Below, one piece after another: positions 1 to 8,181 of a stretch of 37,834 nt of DNA. The notes under the pieces were generated by a model, which was not told the origin of the DNA, ran no database searches, and was given only the letters and a program-made list of their open reading frames with translations. Position 1 is the first letter of the stretch. Each line of letters opens with the position of its first letter. The stretch covers positions 1-37,834 of the forward strand of contig CAZFKP010000021.1 in assembly GCA_964518725.1 (NCBI GenBank), written 5' to 3'. Made by a program: the position numbers and the translations under genes. Source of the DNA: JANRKF01 sp964518725 (GTDB lineage Bacteria; Pseudomonadota; Alphaproteobacteria; Rickettsiales; SXRF01).

Positions 1-164
1 CGAGGTTCGCGGCACTGCCGCTTCTGGCGATGACGGCGGTGATCCAGTTCACCTATGAGCAAAACGTGCAGCATTATTACTGGGCGATGCTGCTTGCGAC
101 CGTTTTTGTATTCGGTGCCGGGAAGTGGTCGGTGGATGCCATCATCCGCAGGAAGAATCCATGA
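1..164 (+). CDS. DoxX family membrane protein, C-terminal end only
   Basis: The frame is open from the window edge and ends at a TGA at 162-164. The 53 visible residues hold a hydrophobic stretch and a tail with the motifs HYYWAMLLAT and FGAGKWSVD, which I recognise as typical of the C-terminus of DoxX-type small membrane proteins. DoxX proteins are four-helix inner-membrane proteins often linked to thiol and redox homeostasis. The stop overlaps the next start codon as ATGA, so it is the upstream member of a coupled operon with the periplasmic MsrB and thioredoxin-like genes. The start and most of the gene lie outside the window. Confidence 0.7.
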   Translation, partial: RFAALPLLAMTAVIQFTYEQNVQHYYWAMLLATVFVFGAGKWSVDAIIRRKNP

Positions 165-655
165 ACCGGCGCGAATTCCTGGCACTGGCCGGTGGTGGGC
201 TTGGCATGCTGATTCTGAGTTCAGCGCTTAAAACCTCGGCGTTGTTTGCCGATAATGCGATTGAGAAAATGACCATGAGCAATGATGAATGGAAAAAGAA
301 ATTGCCTGCCGATGCGTACCACGTGTTGCGGGAGGACGGCACCGAGCGCCCATTCACCAGCGAATTGCTGCATGAAAAACGTGAAGGCGTATTCGCCTGC
401 CTCGGTTGCGGTCTGGAGCTGTTTCCTTCGAAATTCAAGTATGATTCCGGCACCGGCTGGCCAAGTTTTTTCGATGCCATCCCCGGACGCTTGGAAACCA
501 CTACCGATTATAAGCTTGTGTTGCCCCGCACCGAATATCATTGTGCGCGTTGTGGCGGACATCATGGGCACGTGTTTAATGATGGGCCGAAACCTACCGG
601 GCTGCGCTATTGCAACAACGGCGTGGCATTGAAATTCATTCCGAAAGCGATGTAA
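161..655 (+). CDS. msrB: Peptide-methionine (R)-S-oxide reductase MsrB, Tat-exported
   Basis: Reduces methionine-R-sulfoxide in damaged proteins. In this 164-aa protein the MsrB fold fills residues about 40-162: structural zinc cysteines in CLGC (C80, C83) and CARC (C128, C131), the GTGWPSF motif near residue 97, the HGHVFNDGP loop, and the catalytic cysteine in RYCNNG (C151). The N-terminus reads MNRREFLALAGGG followed by a hydrophobic stretch, a twin-arginine (Tat) signal, so the enzyme should work in the periplasm. I chose the ATG at 161 because it overlaps the DoxX stop (ATGA) and gives a clean RR signal; an in-frame extension back to 125 would only add residues before it. The neighbouring thioredoxin-like protein is a plausible electron donor, which is inferred from position. 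Confidence 0.93.
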   Translation: MNRREFLALAGGGLGMLILSSALKTSALFADNAIEKMTMSNDEWKKKLPADAYHVLREDGTERPFTSELLHEKREGVFACLGCGLELFPSKFKYDSGTGWPSFFDAIPGRLETTTDYKLVLPRTEYHCARCGGHHGHVFNDGPKPTGLRYCNNGVALKFIPKAM

Positions 656-656
656 T

Positions 657-1688
657 ATGAGGCCGCTCCAGCTTGTGATTGCGGTGTTGCTGATGCTTAC
701 CGGGCTGGTGTTTTACAGTGTTTCAGCCAGGGCAGAGACGGCGGCGCTGATGAACGCCCATGCAAACCCTTACCCGGCTGCCGAATTTGTTGGGATTGAG
801 GCGTGGCTGAACAGCGAGCCGCGCACCATGGCCTCGCTGAAAGGCAAGGTTGTTCTTGTGGATTTCTGGACGTATTCCTGCATTAATTGTATTCGTACCT
901 TGCCCTATGTGAATGACTGGCATGCGAAGTACCGCGACAAGGGGCTGGTGATTGTCGGTGTGCATTCTCCGGAATTTTCGTTTGAGAAATCACGCGCAAA
1001 TGTCGAGAAAGCCTTGGTAAAATACGGCATCAGCTATCCTGTGGCGCTTGATAACAACATGGAGACATGGAACAATTTCAAGAACCGTTACTGGCCGGCG
1101 CATTACCTGATTAACCAGCAAGGGCAGGTGGTATACAAGCATTTCGGCGAAGGCGAATATGATGTGATGGAACATAATATCCGTGCCTTGCTCGGCCTCG
1201 ATGCTGCCGCCGTGACTACGGAAGAAGCGCCGAGTTTCATGCAGGGGCAGACGCCGGAAACCTACCTTGGCTATAGCCGCGCCAAGAATTTCGTATCGAA
1301 AGAGACACCGCAGCATGATGTGGTGGCACAATATGATCTGGCGGATGATTTCGCGCTTCACCAGTGGGGGCTTAAAGGAAAGTGGAATATACAGCCGTCA
1401 ATGGTGAGTTCGGAGGCAGACGGTGCCTCTCTGGTGATGTATTTCAAGGCTGCCAAGGTATATTTGGTGCTCGGCACGCGTGATGGCAAGCCGGTGAAAG
1501 CCACCGTTACGCTGAATGGAAAACCGCTTGGTGATGCGGCGGCAAGGGATGCGGCAGGTGGGGTCATCGCCGTCGACCAGCACGCGCTGTATGCCATTGT
1601 CAGCCAGCCGGAGCTAAAACCTGGGTTGCTTGAAATTACTGCCGACAGGGAAGGGCTTGAGGCCTACGCCTTTACATTCGGCAACTGA
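657..1688 (+). CDS. DipZ-like periplasmic thioredoxin-family protein
   Basis: A 343-aa protein with a signal peptide (about residues 1-26, ending SARAE). A TlpA/thioredoxin domain at about 40-185 carries the active site WTYSCINCIRT (C75, C78), and a C-terminal beta-rich domain at about 200-343 matches what I recall of the DipZ C-terminus. The integral membrane CcdA-like part of classical DipZ is absent, so it is a soluble periplasmic version and needs another electron source. It begins one base after the msrB stop and probably shares its operon, which suggests it recycles the exported MsrB. Its last 25 bases overlap the convergent usher gene. Substrate is inferred, not shown. Confidence 0.85.
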   Translation: MRPLQLVIAVLLMLTGLVFYSVSARAETAALMNAHANPYPAAEFVGIEAWLNSEPRTMASLKGKVVLVDFWTYSCINCIRTLPYVNDWHAKYRDKGLVIVGVHSPEFSFEKSRANVEKALVKYGISYPVALDNNMETWNNFKNRYWPAHYLINQQGQVVYKHFGEGEYDVMEHNIRALLGLDAAAVTTEEAPSFMQGQTPETYLGYSRAKNFVSKETPQHDVVAQYDLADDFALHQWGLKGKWNIQPSMVSSEADGASLVMYFKAAKVYLVLGTRDGKPVKATVTLNGKPLGDAAARDAAGGVIAVDQHALYAIVSQPELKPGLLEITADREGLEAYAFTFGN

Positions 1689-4531
1689 ACTTCGTTGTTC
1701 TCCGACTCCGGCAAACGGATAATTTCCATGTCGACGGTGCGGCTGTCAGACTCCTCCTGCGTGATACTGACGGCGCGATCCGGCGGGGTGATGAATCCAA
1801 GGCGTGCCGCCTGGTTAATTGAAATCCGCACAGTGTAATTTCCTGCCGGGACACCGTTCATCAGGTAATATCCGTCGAAGCTGGTTTGGGTTTCACGTAG
1901 TAATTTTCCATCCGGCGTAAAAAGCTGCACCTGCACATTAGATGCCTCCCTGGTCTCTGCCGTTTCATCCATGATCCGTACCGTGCCCTCGACATCACCC
2001 GTACCGTGAATGGGGTAATCGACCATCGCCACTACGCCGGGGCGTGTTACCACATCCACCCCTTGCTGGGCAGGTAGCAGGTAAGGGTTATCGATCGATT
2101 TGGCATCAAGGGTCAGGCTGGAACGACTGTCGGCCAGCGTGTTACGGATAAGTACAGCGCCATCTGCGTTTGTCAAGTCTGCCGCACTGCCACGATTGAC
2201 AAGAAAACGTGCGTCTTCCAGCGGTTTGTCGTCATCATCAAAGACGTTATTATTGTTAATATCGTGGTAGGCGCGTGCGGAGATCAGGCCGTTTCCTGCC
2301 GTGTAATCTGGATAGAAATTGAATTTCCCGGTGCGCGGGTCTTCACCAAAACTGAGTGACAGGCTGATGCCTGCGACATTGTCTCCACGGCTGGAGCGCC
2401 CGATATTTCCCCCCAGAAGGAATTGATCAAATTTGCGGTTAAGGCCTACTGTGTAATTGGTCACGCGGTCGGAAACAAACTGGTGGTCAATCTGGAAGAT
2501 GGCGCTGGTATCGCGGGTAAAGTTATATTCGGCGGAACTGAGCAGGGTTTGCACTTCACGTTCCGGGCTTAAGCCATACAGGATATTGCCGCGCAGTATG
2601 ATTTCCCGCCAGGGGAAACTCAGGATAAACTCGCCGTTGGTTTGTTCTTCCCGCGTGGTGAAGCTAACCGGCAACCCGCCAACGCCGGTGAGGGTGACCT
2701 GGGTCGGGGTGCTGTCGGTGATGTAGGAAATGCTGTTCGAGACGGCGAGCCGGTTGACGGCGGTTGCTGTGCGGAAACTGAACTGGTTCACTTCACGTTC
2801 GGAGTCATATACCACCTGCGTGGCGCTGACACCATTATTCAGGCGCGGAAGGTAGGGCAGGGTAAGCGGTGCATCTGCCCGAATATTACTGCGGCGCACC
2901 ACCGGGTCGTTAACTGATTCCGTATGCTCGCTGATAAAATCAAAAAACTGCTGGTGGTCGGCCGACAGGCTGATGCCATCAAGATTATCCTGCAACGCAA
3001 GCTTTACGGCATTGCCGCCATTTTGCACATCGCGTGCAATGTCTGCCCGTCCAAACGCGCCGCCCAACGTCGTGCCAAGCCCAGTCGAAAGATAGGTGCG
3101 CTTTTCGGCATCGGCAGTGGTGAGGTGGGTGGCGCTGGAGAAGAACGATAGATTATCCAGTACACCATATTCATATTCCAGCATCGCGCGTGGTTCGCCG
3201 CGCACGGATTCCGTTTGCAGCGGGGTGGCGCTGCTGAGGTTTGCATAATACTGGTTCTGGTTTTGTAGCAACGTATCGAAGCTGCTGGTGTTCTGCTGGC
3301 TCAGGGATGCGCGGAAATAGGATTTTCCTGCCTGTGTTAATTCTGGTGTTACCAGGAAACGTCTTACTTCCTCCCGCGTCTGGCCGAAGGGGCCATAAAA
3401 TACCAGGCGCAGGATGTTCAATCCCGATAGCAGAGGCACATCCACAAATTCATACCGTCCATTGTTCGATGAACGCTGGAACGATAACAGCTCATCGTTT
3501 CGGTAGAGCTCCACTTCCCAACCGGGTTGCACGTCACCTTGTAGCGTGGTGCGGTCATATTGCGTGGCGCGGTCATATGGGATGTTGGAGATTATGACTC
3601 CGCGCCCCTGCTGATTAAACGCTGTGAGCGGCACTTGCGGGGTGCTGATGTCGCCGAAGCTGATCTCGCGCAGCTCCATATCGTGCGACCACTCGCTGAG
3701 CCTGGTATTATATAATTTCTCATCGGGCTGGAATAGTTGCCCATCCGGATCGCGGCGCGACAGGGTCAGGCGCAGGTCGGAAAAATCGCGCGAATTTTCA
3801 TAAGCGGCATAGGTATTGCTGTGCATGTATAACAGGTCGCCGCTTGCCAGCGCCGTTACCCGGTGGTTGGTGCCAGAATAAGAGCGTTCATCGTAGTTGG
3901 CGTTATAGGTGAGGTCGGTAAACGGGTTGGTATAGGCCTGATAGGGAACATCCACCCGCGGGAACGGGCCTTCCGGTGCGCGGTTCTCGGCGCGGTCAAG
4001 TGCAGAGCGGGCTTCTTCGCGTTCGGTGCGAAGCTGGATAGGGAGTTTTACGCCATTGCGTGGCAGCAGCGTCACCGTTTGGTTCGCAAATGAGAAATCA
4101 AAATCCACTTGCAGCCATTCTTTCAGGAGCGCCGTATCGACATAGATATCGTCGGCATGCGCTTCGACCTGGCCTTCGGAAAAATTGCTGCGTGAACTAT
4201 CCACCTGTACTTCATGGTTGGTAAGATCGAGATGGAATGGGGTATCCGCATTCACGACCCATCCATCGGCCGTTCCCTCTTGCGGCGATACGGCCATGGA
4301 AAATTCAAGCGCTTTCGCCAGCGCGCCAAGCGGCAGCATCAGACTTGATTTTCCGGCATAGCCCGGAAGCGCTTCGGTGATTAATGTGCGCTCAAGCTGG
4401 ATATCCACCAGTACCAGATCGTCATCAGAGCGCTCGATCACCGAGAATGTTTGTGCGGCATAGGCAATATTGTTGGCGGCCATGGCGGCGGTGACAAGCA
4501 TGCATGCACTTAATATTACACGTGAATTCAT
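1664..4531 (-). CDS. Atypical fimbrial outer-membrane usher
   Basis: A 955-aa protein with a signal peptide ending near residue 26. An N-terminal periplasmic domain is followed by a long beta-strand-rich barrel. A segment around residues 330-375 (GDVQPGWEVELYRND, then GRYEFVDVPLLSGLN and RLVFYGPFGQ) is characteristic of usher proteins. The C-terminal third contains an aspartate/asparagine-rich DINNNNVFDDDD loop resembling calcium-binding SdrD-type repeats and a carboxypeptidase-regulatory-like domain (SFDGYYLMNGVPAGNYTV). It is not a classical FimD/PapC sequence and is nearer alternative CS1-like or DUF4402-associated ushers. It lies downstream of a pilin gene and hairpin, and a PapD-like chaperone is next along. 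It would secrete and assemble DUF4402 subunits on the surface. No clear ribosome binding site is seen before the ATG at 4531. Confidence 0.82.
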   Translation of the reverse strand: MNSRVILSACMLVTAAMAANNIAYAAQTFSVIERSDDDLVLVDIQLERTLITEALPGYAGKSSLMLPLGALAKALEFSMAVSPQEGTADGWVVNADTPFHLDLTNHEVQVDSSRSNFSEGQVEAHADDIYVDTALLKEWLQVDFDFSFANQTVTLLPRNGVKLPIQLRTEREEARSALDRAENRAPEGPFPRVDVPYQAYTNPFTDLTYNANYDERSYSGTNHRVTALASGDLLYMHSNTYAAYENSRDFSDLRLTLSRRDPDGQLFQPDEKLYNTRLSEWSHDMELREISFGDISTPQVPLTAFNQQGRGVIISNIPYDRATQYDRTTLQGDVQPGWEVELYRNDELLSFQRSSNNGRYEFVDVPLLSGLNILRLVFYGPFGQTREEVRRFLVTPELTQAGKSYFRASLSQQNTSSFDTLLQNQNQYYANLSSATPLQTESVRGEPRAMLEYEYGVLDNLSFFSSATHLTTADAEKRTYLSTGLGTTLGGAFGRADIARDVQNGGNAVKLALQDNLDGISLSADHQQFFDFISEHTESVNDPVVRRSNIRADAPLTLPYLPRLNNGVSATQVVYDSEREVNQFSFRTATAVNRLAVSNSISYITDSTPTQVTLTGVGGLPVSFTTREEQTNGEFILSFPWREIILRGNILYGLSPEREVQTLLSSAEYNFTRDTSAIFQIDHQFVSDRVTNYTVGLNRKFDQFLLGGNIGRSSRGDNVAGISLSLSFGEDPRTGKFNFYPDYTAGNGLISARAYHDINNNNVFDDDDKPLEDARFLVNRGSAADLTNADGAVLIRNTLADSRSSLTLDAKSIDNPYLLPAQQGVDVVTRPGVVAMVDYPIHGTGDVEGTVRIMDETAETREASNVQVQLFTPDGKLLRETQTSFDGYYLMNGVPAGNYTVRISINQAARLGFITPPDRAVSITQEESDSRTVDMEIIRLPESENNEVQLPNVKA

Positions 4532-4591
4532 GCCGGCATCATAATATATTAATAAATATAAATCTATAACACAATTCTTGTTATGGACAAA

Positions 4592-4619
4592 AAAATGGCG
4601 ACCAGAAGGCCGCCATTTT
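4592..4619 (-). terminator. Hairpin terminator or attenuator between pilin and usher
   Basis: A perfect 9-bp stem (AAAATGGCG at 4592-4600 with CGCCATTTT at 4611-4619) is followed on the minus strand by a run of Ts. It sits 28 bases past the DUF4402 pilin stop and 60 bases before the usher start. It probably stops most pilin transcripts and lets some through into the usher gene. Confidence 0.8.
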
Positions 4620-4646
4620 ATTGTTTATGAACCTTGAGTTAGCGTC

Positions 4647-5111
4647 TTAGTAGTTAACGTTAACTGTGTAGGTGCCGGTGTAGGTGCCGGCAACTTGGTT
4701 TGCTGCAACAGCCAGAACGCCGGTTACGTTGAAGATACGAGCACCGGTGTTATCAAATGCCGAGCTGGCTGGCATGGTGAGGGTTGCAATCATCGAGTTG
4801 GCGCCATTCGTCAGGGTGGCGGTTGGCGAACCGGTGATGAAAAAGCTGCTGTTCGGGTTGCCGGTAGCGTTGAATATCGCCGGAGATCCGAGGGAAATTG
4901 CGGTAACGCCGCCGGTGACTGCACCGAAGCTGTTGATGGTGCCTGCGGTCGCGCTGCTAGAGAACGAACCGAAATTCATCGCGGTTTGTTGGGTGACGCT
5001 CAACGGGCCAATGACGGTCGCGCTGGCAGATCCGGTGGTGGTAGCTGCGTTGGCAACGCTAGCTGCGAATACAGAAACAGCGAGTGCTGCTGCGGTGATA
5101 TTAAATTTCAT
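4647..5111 (-). CDS. DUF4402 domain protein, probable major fimbrial subunit
   Basis: A 154-aa secreted protein. The signal peptide runs from MKFNITAAALAVSV to the ANAAT cleavage site. The mature part is Ala/Gly/Ser/Thr rich with almost no charged residues and ends in alternating strands (GTYTGTYTVNVNY), the usual DUF4402 ending. I chose the ATG at 5111 because GGAG lies 7 bases upstream; an in-frame ATG at 5123 overlaps that site and would add four residues before the signal. The gene is followed by a strong hairpin and lies between chaperone and usher genes, the arrangement expected for an abundant pilin. That it polymerises is inferred from context; DUF4402 has no enzymatic role known to me. 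Confidence 0.85.
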   Translation of the reverse strand: MKFNITAAALAVSVFAASVANAATTTGSASATVIGPLSVTQQTAMNFGSFSSSATAGTINSFGAVTGGVTAISLGSPAIFNATGNPNSSFFITGSPTATLTNGANSMIATLTMPASSAFDNTGARIFNVTGVLAVAANQVAGTYTGTYTVNVNY

Positions 5112-5142
5112 GATTGACTCCATAATGTTGTAGCTTGTTATC

Positions 5143-5175
5143 GCCGGAGACCATCAAAATGGTGTTCTCTGCGGC
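5143..5175 (-). promoter_or_regulatory. Imperfect hairpin in the pilin leader
   Basis: The 169 bases between the chaperone stop (5281) and the pilin start hold AT-rich DNA at 5217-5250 and, nearer the start, an interrupted hairpin: outer pairs GCCG/CGGC and inner ACCAT/ATGGT around a four-base loop. It could stabilise the pilin mRNA. I cannot place a convincing promoter here. Confidence 0.3.
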
Positions 5176-5280
5176 AACAATGGTTAGAGCTATATACTGC
5201 CTGAGAGGGGTTGGGTAGTATTTTTTAATAAAGAATTAATTGTTTATTATGGGACTTGGTTAGCAACTTGATTCTACTTG

Positions 5281-6117
5281 TTAATTTGCGGTTATACTGC
5301 TGACCGTATCATGGCCGCTAGTAGGTTGCCGGAATTCAACATTGAGTGCGCCGGCTGCCCCGGTGAGTGGAACTGAAATTATCCGTTTGTCGAGATAGGA
5401 CAATATGCTGACTCCTTTGGCTTGCCCGACAATATTTTTGCCGTCGTTTTGGGTGATGGTGATGTCGCCGTAGGCAGAGCGACCGCCGTTACGGTGGATC
5501 GCAAGCGTAAGGTTATCTGCCGTGCGTCCCACTACTTCAAGTGTGACGTCTGAACGTCCCTCGCCAGCGCGTACCAGCACAGGGATGGAGACACCGTAAA
5601 CCGGAATCAGTTTGATGGCGATCTGGTCGGATTGTGCTTGCTTTGCTTCCACGTCCTCGCCAGTCGGGAGGTCTGGAACAGCGCGGAACAGCAGGTGCGA
5701 TGTGTATTCGCCATCCGCCAGTCCTTCCGGCTTGCGTAGAACGATTTTTACTATCTGTGATTCGCCGGGTTTCAGTGTTACTTGCCGTGGCGAGTAGCGG
5801 AGTAAATCATCAGCAATTCTGAGGCTGTTCTTTGCCGTCTCTTCGCTGATTTCTTCGTAGCTGCCGTCTTCCTTCATCCGCAAGTGAAGGAAGGAGACCC
5901 GATAGGTGGCCTCTTTATTGGCGCGGTTATTCAGGACAATTTCCGCCGCCCGGTTTCGCCCTTCAAGCACAACGCGGGTCGGAGCCACCAGCAGGTCGCC
6001 GGCACCGCTGTCGTTTTGGAGCGTTGGCTGGGCTGGAGGTGTTTCTTCCGCCGCATAACCCGGCGTGCAGGGGAGCATCAGGGCGGCAATAAGCACAACG
6101 CGTCGAATAATGGTCAT
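5281..6117 (-). CDS. PapD-like periplasmic fimbrial chaperone
   Basis: A 278-aa protein with a signal peptide (MTIIRRVVLIAALMLP to about GYAAEE). An N-terminal immunoglobulin-like domain runs from about residue 35: LLVAPTRVVLEGRNRAAEIVLNNRANKEATYRV, written here only as a strand pattern, is the PapD G1/A1 style start, and PRQVTLKPGESQIVKIVLRK is the conserved strand region with the Lys/Arg that anchors subunit C-termini. A second domain follows to the C-terminus. I chose the ATG at 6117 because GGGAAG lies about 5 bases upstream and it opens directly into the signal peptide; the frame is open 19 residues further up. It would hold DUF4402 subunits until the usher takes them. Divergent DUF4402 genes start 55 bases away. 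Confidence 0.85.
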   Translation of the reverse strand: MTIIRRVVLIAALMLPCTPGYAAEETPPAQPTLQNDSGAGDLLVAPTRVVLEGRNRAAEIVLNNRANKEATYRVSFLHLRMKEDGSYEEISEETAKNSLRIADDLLRYSPRQVTLKPGESQIVKIVLRKPEGLADGEYTSHLLFRAVPDLPTGEDVEAKQAQSDQIAIKLIPVYGVSIPVLVRAGEGRSDVTLEVVGRTADNLTLAIHRNGGRSAYGDITITQNDGKNIVGQAKGVSILSYLDKRIISVPLTGAAGALNVEFRQPTSGHDTVSSITAN

Positions 6118-6172
6118 GTAACTTCCCAGCAATTGGTGGATTTTCCTAGGATGTGCTACTATACTCCTTGCC
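6118..6172. promoter_or_regulatory. Short divergent promoter region of the fimbrial locus
   Basis: Only 55 bases separate the chaperone start and the first plus-strand DUF4402 start. A TATACT at 6160-6165 could be a -10 for the plus strand, which would leave a 5' leader of only a few bases. No good -35 is seen. A shared control region for both halves of the locus is inferred from position. Confidence 0.35.
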
Positions 6173-6745
6173 ATGATTCAACCTTTTACCAAGATCGCTT
6201 CGTGTCTGTGGCCATGGATAATGGCTGGAATGCTATCTGTCGCTGCACCGCTTCAGGCGGCGGAGGAGCAGGTCAACACGCTGCCGGTGGCCGAACCGAC
6301 TACGCCGCCGCTACCGGGGGTGCCGGAGAAAGAGCCGGCACGGGCGGTGCTGCGTGTGCGCCAGATACAATCCATCGAATTTGGGACGTTTGCTTGTGAT
6401 CGTGGCGGTGGTTCCGTGACCATTACCACCAGTGGTGCCCGCATTCCAAGTGGTAATATATCATTATTAAACAGCGGTATATCTGGTGCTGCTGATTTTG
6501 AAATCGTTGGCCAGCCAGGCGAAATTGTAACTATCTATTTACCTGAGCGTGTTATCCTTGGGAAGAATGGCGATGGCGGCGATACTGAAATTACCAACCT
6601 GACCATGGCACCCGAACCACCACTCACGCTTGATAGTCGTGGGTATGCGCGGGTGAAAGTTGGGGGCACCATGCGGCTTGCTGGCCGTACGTCCCTCGGT
6701 TCCTACTATGGGCGGTTTGATCTGGATGTACGCTACCTGCGCTGA
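6173..6745 (+). CDS. DUF4402-like secreted protein, probable minor or tip subunit
   Basis: A 190-aa protein with a signal peptide (residues 1 to about 29, ending PLQAAEE), a Pro-rich linker at about 30-55 and a DUF4402-like domain from about 58 (IEFGTFACDRGGGSVTI, later FEIVGQPGEIVTIYLPE) to the C-terminal strand GSYYGRFDLDVRYLR. It differs from the minus-strand pilin in having many charged residues, a cysteine in the domain and the N-terminal proline-rich extension, which fits an adaptor, tip or anchor subunit. It is 17 bases upstream of another DUF4402 gene. The role is inferred from family and context. The ATG at 6173 has no clear ribosome binding site. Confidence 0.75.
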   Translation: MIQPFTKIASCLWPWIMAGMLSVAAPLQAAEEQVNTLPVAEPTTPPLPGVPEKEPARAVLRVRQIQSIEFGTFACDRGGGSVTITTSGARIPSGNISLLNSGISGAADFEIVGQPGEIVTIYLPERVILGKNGDGGDTEITNLTMAPEPPLTLDSRGYARVKVGGTMRLAGRTSLGSYYGRFDLDVRYLR

Positions 6746-6762
6746 TTCCCACCGGGGGAGGC

Positions 6763-7281
6763 GTGATGCGGTATATCCAACCACTATTGATGCTGGCCAT
6801 ATCCTGCGCGCCGTGTGCGGCGTTTGCAGTGACGGCAACGGCGACGGCGACGGTGGTCGAACGCCTGACCATCACCAATACCCAGCCACTTAGTTTTGGT
6901 TTTATCGCTCCTGCGGGGGGCGGCAGCGTGACCGTGACCGCTGGCGGCCAACGGCAGGTTGGCGGCGGGGTAGACGTGCAGGGCAATGATTTCCACCATG
7001 CGGCGTTTGACGTTCAGGGCACGCCGGGAAAAATATATACGATCCACCTGCCGGCATCGCAGCTTTTCGTTGCGCCGATTGGGAGCGCGGATCCGGCATT
7101 TGCCAGTGAGTTGCTCGTGCACAATTTTGTTACCAGCAGCGTTAACCAGGGAAGTGGAACCGCAGGCAAGCTGGATAATAGCGGGCAGGATACAGTTTAT
7201 CTTGGTGGCACCATCGAAGTTCCTGCCAATGCCGTTCCCGGCGTTTACAGCGGCGTGGTGCCGCTCACCGTTTCTTACTGA
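6763..7281 (+). CDS. DUF4402 domain protein, probable fimbrial subunit
   Basis: A 172-aa secreted protein. The signal peptide ends near residue 21 (CAAFAVTATA). The mature protein follows the DUF4402 pattern: an N-terminal TATATVVERLTITN strand, LSFGFI then GGGSVTVTAGG, the middle FDVQGTPGKIYTIHLP, and the final strand GVYSGVVPLTVSY. GGGGGAGG-type purines directly before the ATG (cgggggaggcg at 6751-6761) give a good ribosome binding site. It is probably cotranscribed with the preceding DUF4402 gene and the unknown gene 11 bases downstream. Likely another subunit handled by the chaperone and usher across the divergent promoter; no adhesin domain is visible. Confidence 0.8.
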   Translation: MMRYIQPLLMLAISCAPCAAFAVTATATATVVERLTITNTQPLSFGFIAPAGGGSVTVTAGGQRQVGGGVDVQGNDFHHAAFDVQGTPGKIYTIHLPASQLFVAPIGSADPAFASELLVHNFVTSSVNQGSGTAGKLDNSGQDTVYLGGTIEVPANAVPGVYSGVVPLTVSY

Positions 7282-7292
7282 AGGTCATTTTT

Positions 7293-8129
7293 ATGTCGCA
7301 GGATGATTCTACAGATCTTGCTACCTTGGCGTTGAGGCATGAGTTGCGTGAGTTGCGCTCAGATGGCCGCCTGATTCGCGCCACCATCGGTTCCGAGGAG
7401 GAGCCGGAGAGGGCGCTGCGGATTGTGGTGGATAGTGTGCATGCAGGATATGAGGAGCAGCTTACCTATTACCAGAATCGTTTAACTGCGCTTGGCATAT
7501 CTTCTACAATTCGCAAAAGTGCCAGCCTTGGTGGCATCTTGGTATTGCAACTGGATGCTGAGGCGTTGGGCAAGCTTGAAGCCATCGAGCCAAACTTGAA
7601 TTATGATGTACTGCCAAAGACACTGGAGAAACGCACCGCTTTGCAGGATATGGTCGCTGTTGCAGAGAATGAGGTTGATAGCAAGATTTATGCTGCCTGT
7701 GTTCAACAGATAGGTCGGCTGATTGATGCGGTTGGGGTGTGTCACGGTGTGGGGATTGCCAACCGTGTCCGGACTGAAATTCCTCCTACTGGCGAGACCG
7801 CCCGCTTTTTACTCTCCGGCCTTAATCGGTCGGGCAAGATAAATTGTGTGGAGCTGCTTGGCAGACAGGTGGATGCTGCACTTGAGTACCCGACCAGTGG
7901 GCAGCTTAAGATGCTTACAGAGAGTAACGCAAAGATTGCTCTGCGAAATATGTTAAGTCTTGGATCCCAAGACTTTCATGAAAGGGTGGTGTCATGGATG
8001 GATGGTAACCCGTTGACACGTGAATCAGAGAGGGCGGCGGCCTATTGGGCAGTTCCGGGGCAGGAAAGAAAATACACCGTGGCAATTTCAACGGATGAAA
8101 TTTTTGCCGGAAGATCGATCGCCACTTAA
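7293..8129 (+). CDS. Hypothetical protein linked to the fimbrial genes
   Basis: I do not recognise this 278-aa protein. It has no signal peptide, no membrane segment and a charged, mostly helical composition, so it is probably cytoplasmic. The N-terminal part (residues 1-110) is Glu/Arg/Leu rich; the centre has CVQQIGRLIDAVGVCHGVGIANRVRTE; the C-terminal part has FHERVVSWMDGNPLTRESERAAAYWAVPGQ. The ATG at 7293 is 11 bases after a DUF4402 stop with GAAGGT upstream, so it should be the third gene of that operon. A cytoplasmic protein encoded with surface subunits could be a regulator or sensor of the locus, but nothing in the sequence shows that. There is no obvious DNA-binding motif. Confidence 0.7.
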   Translation: MSQDDSTDLATLALRHELRELRSDGRLIRATIGSEEEPERALRIVVDSVHAGYEEQLTYYQNRLTALGISSTIRKSASLGGILVLQLDAEALGKLEAIEPNLNYDVLPKTLEKRTALQDMVAVAENEVDSKIYAACVQQIGRLIDAVGVCHGVGIANRVRTEIPPTGETARFLLSGLNRSGKINCVELLGRQVDAALEYPTSGQLKMLTESNAKIALRNMLSLGSQDFHERVVSWMDGNPLTRESERAAAYWAVPGQERKYTVAISTDEIFAGRSIAT

Positions 8130-8181
8130 ATCGTCGTTGCCTGCTTGCATCCGTCCCTCCATCTGGGCTACAACACGTCCT

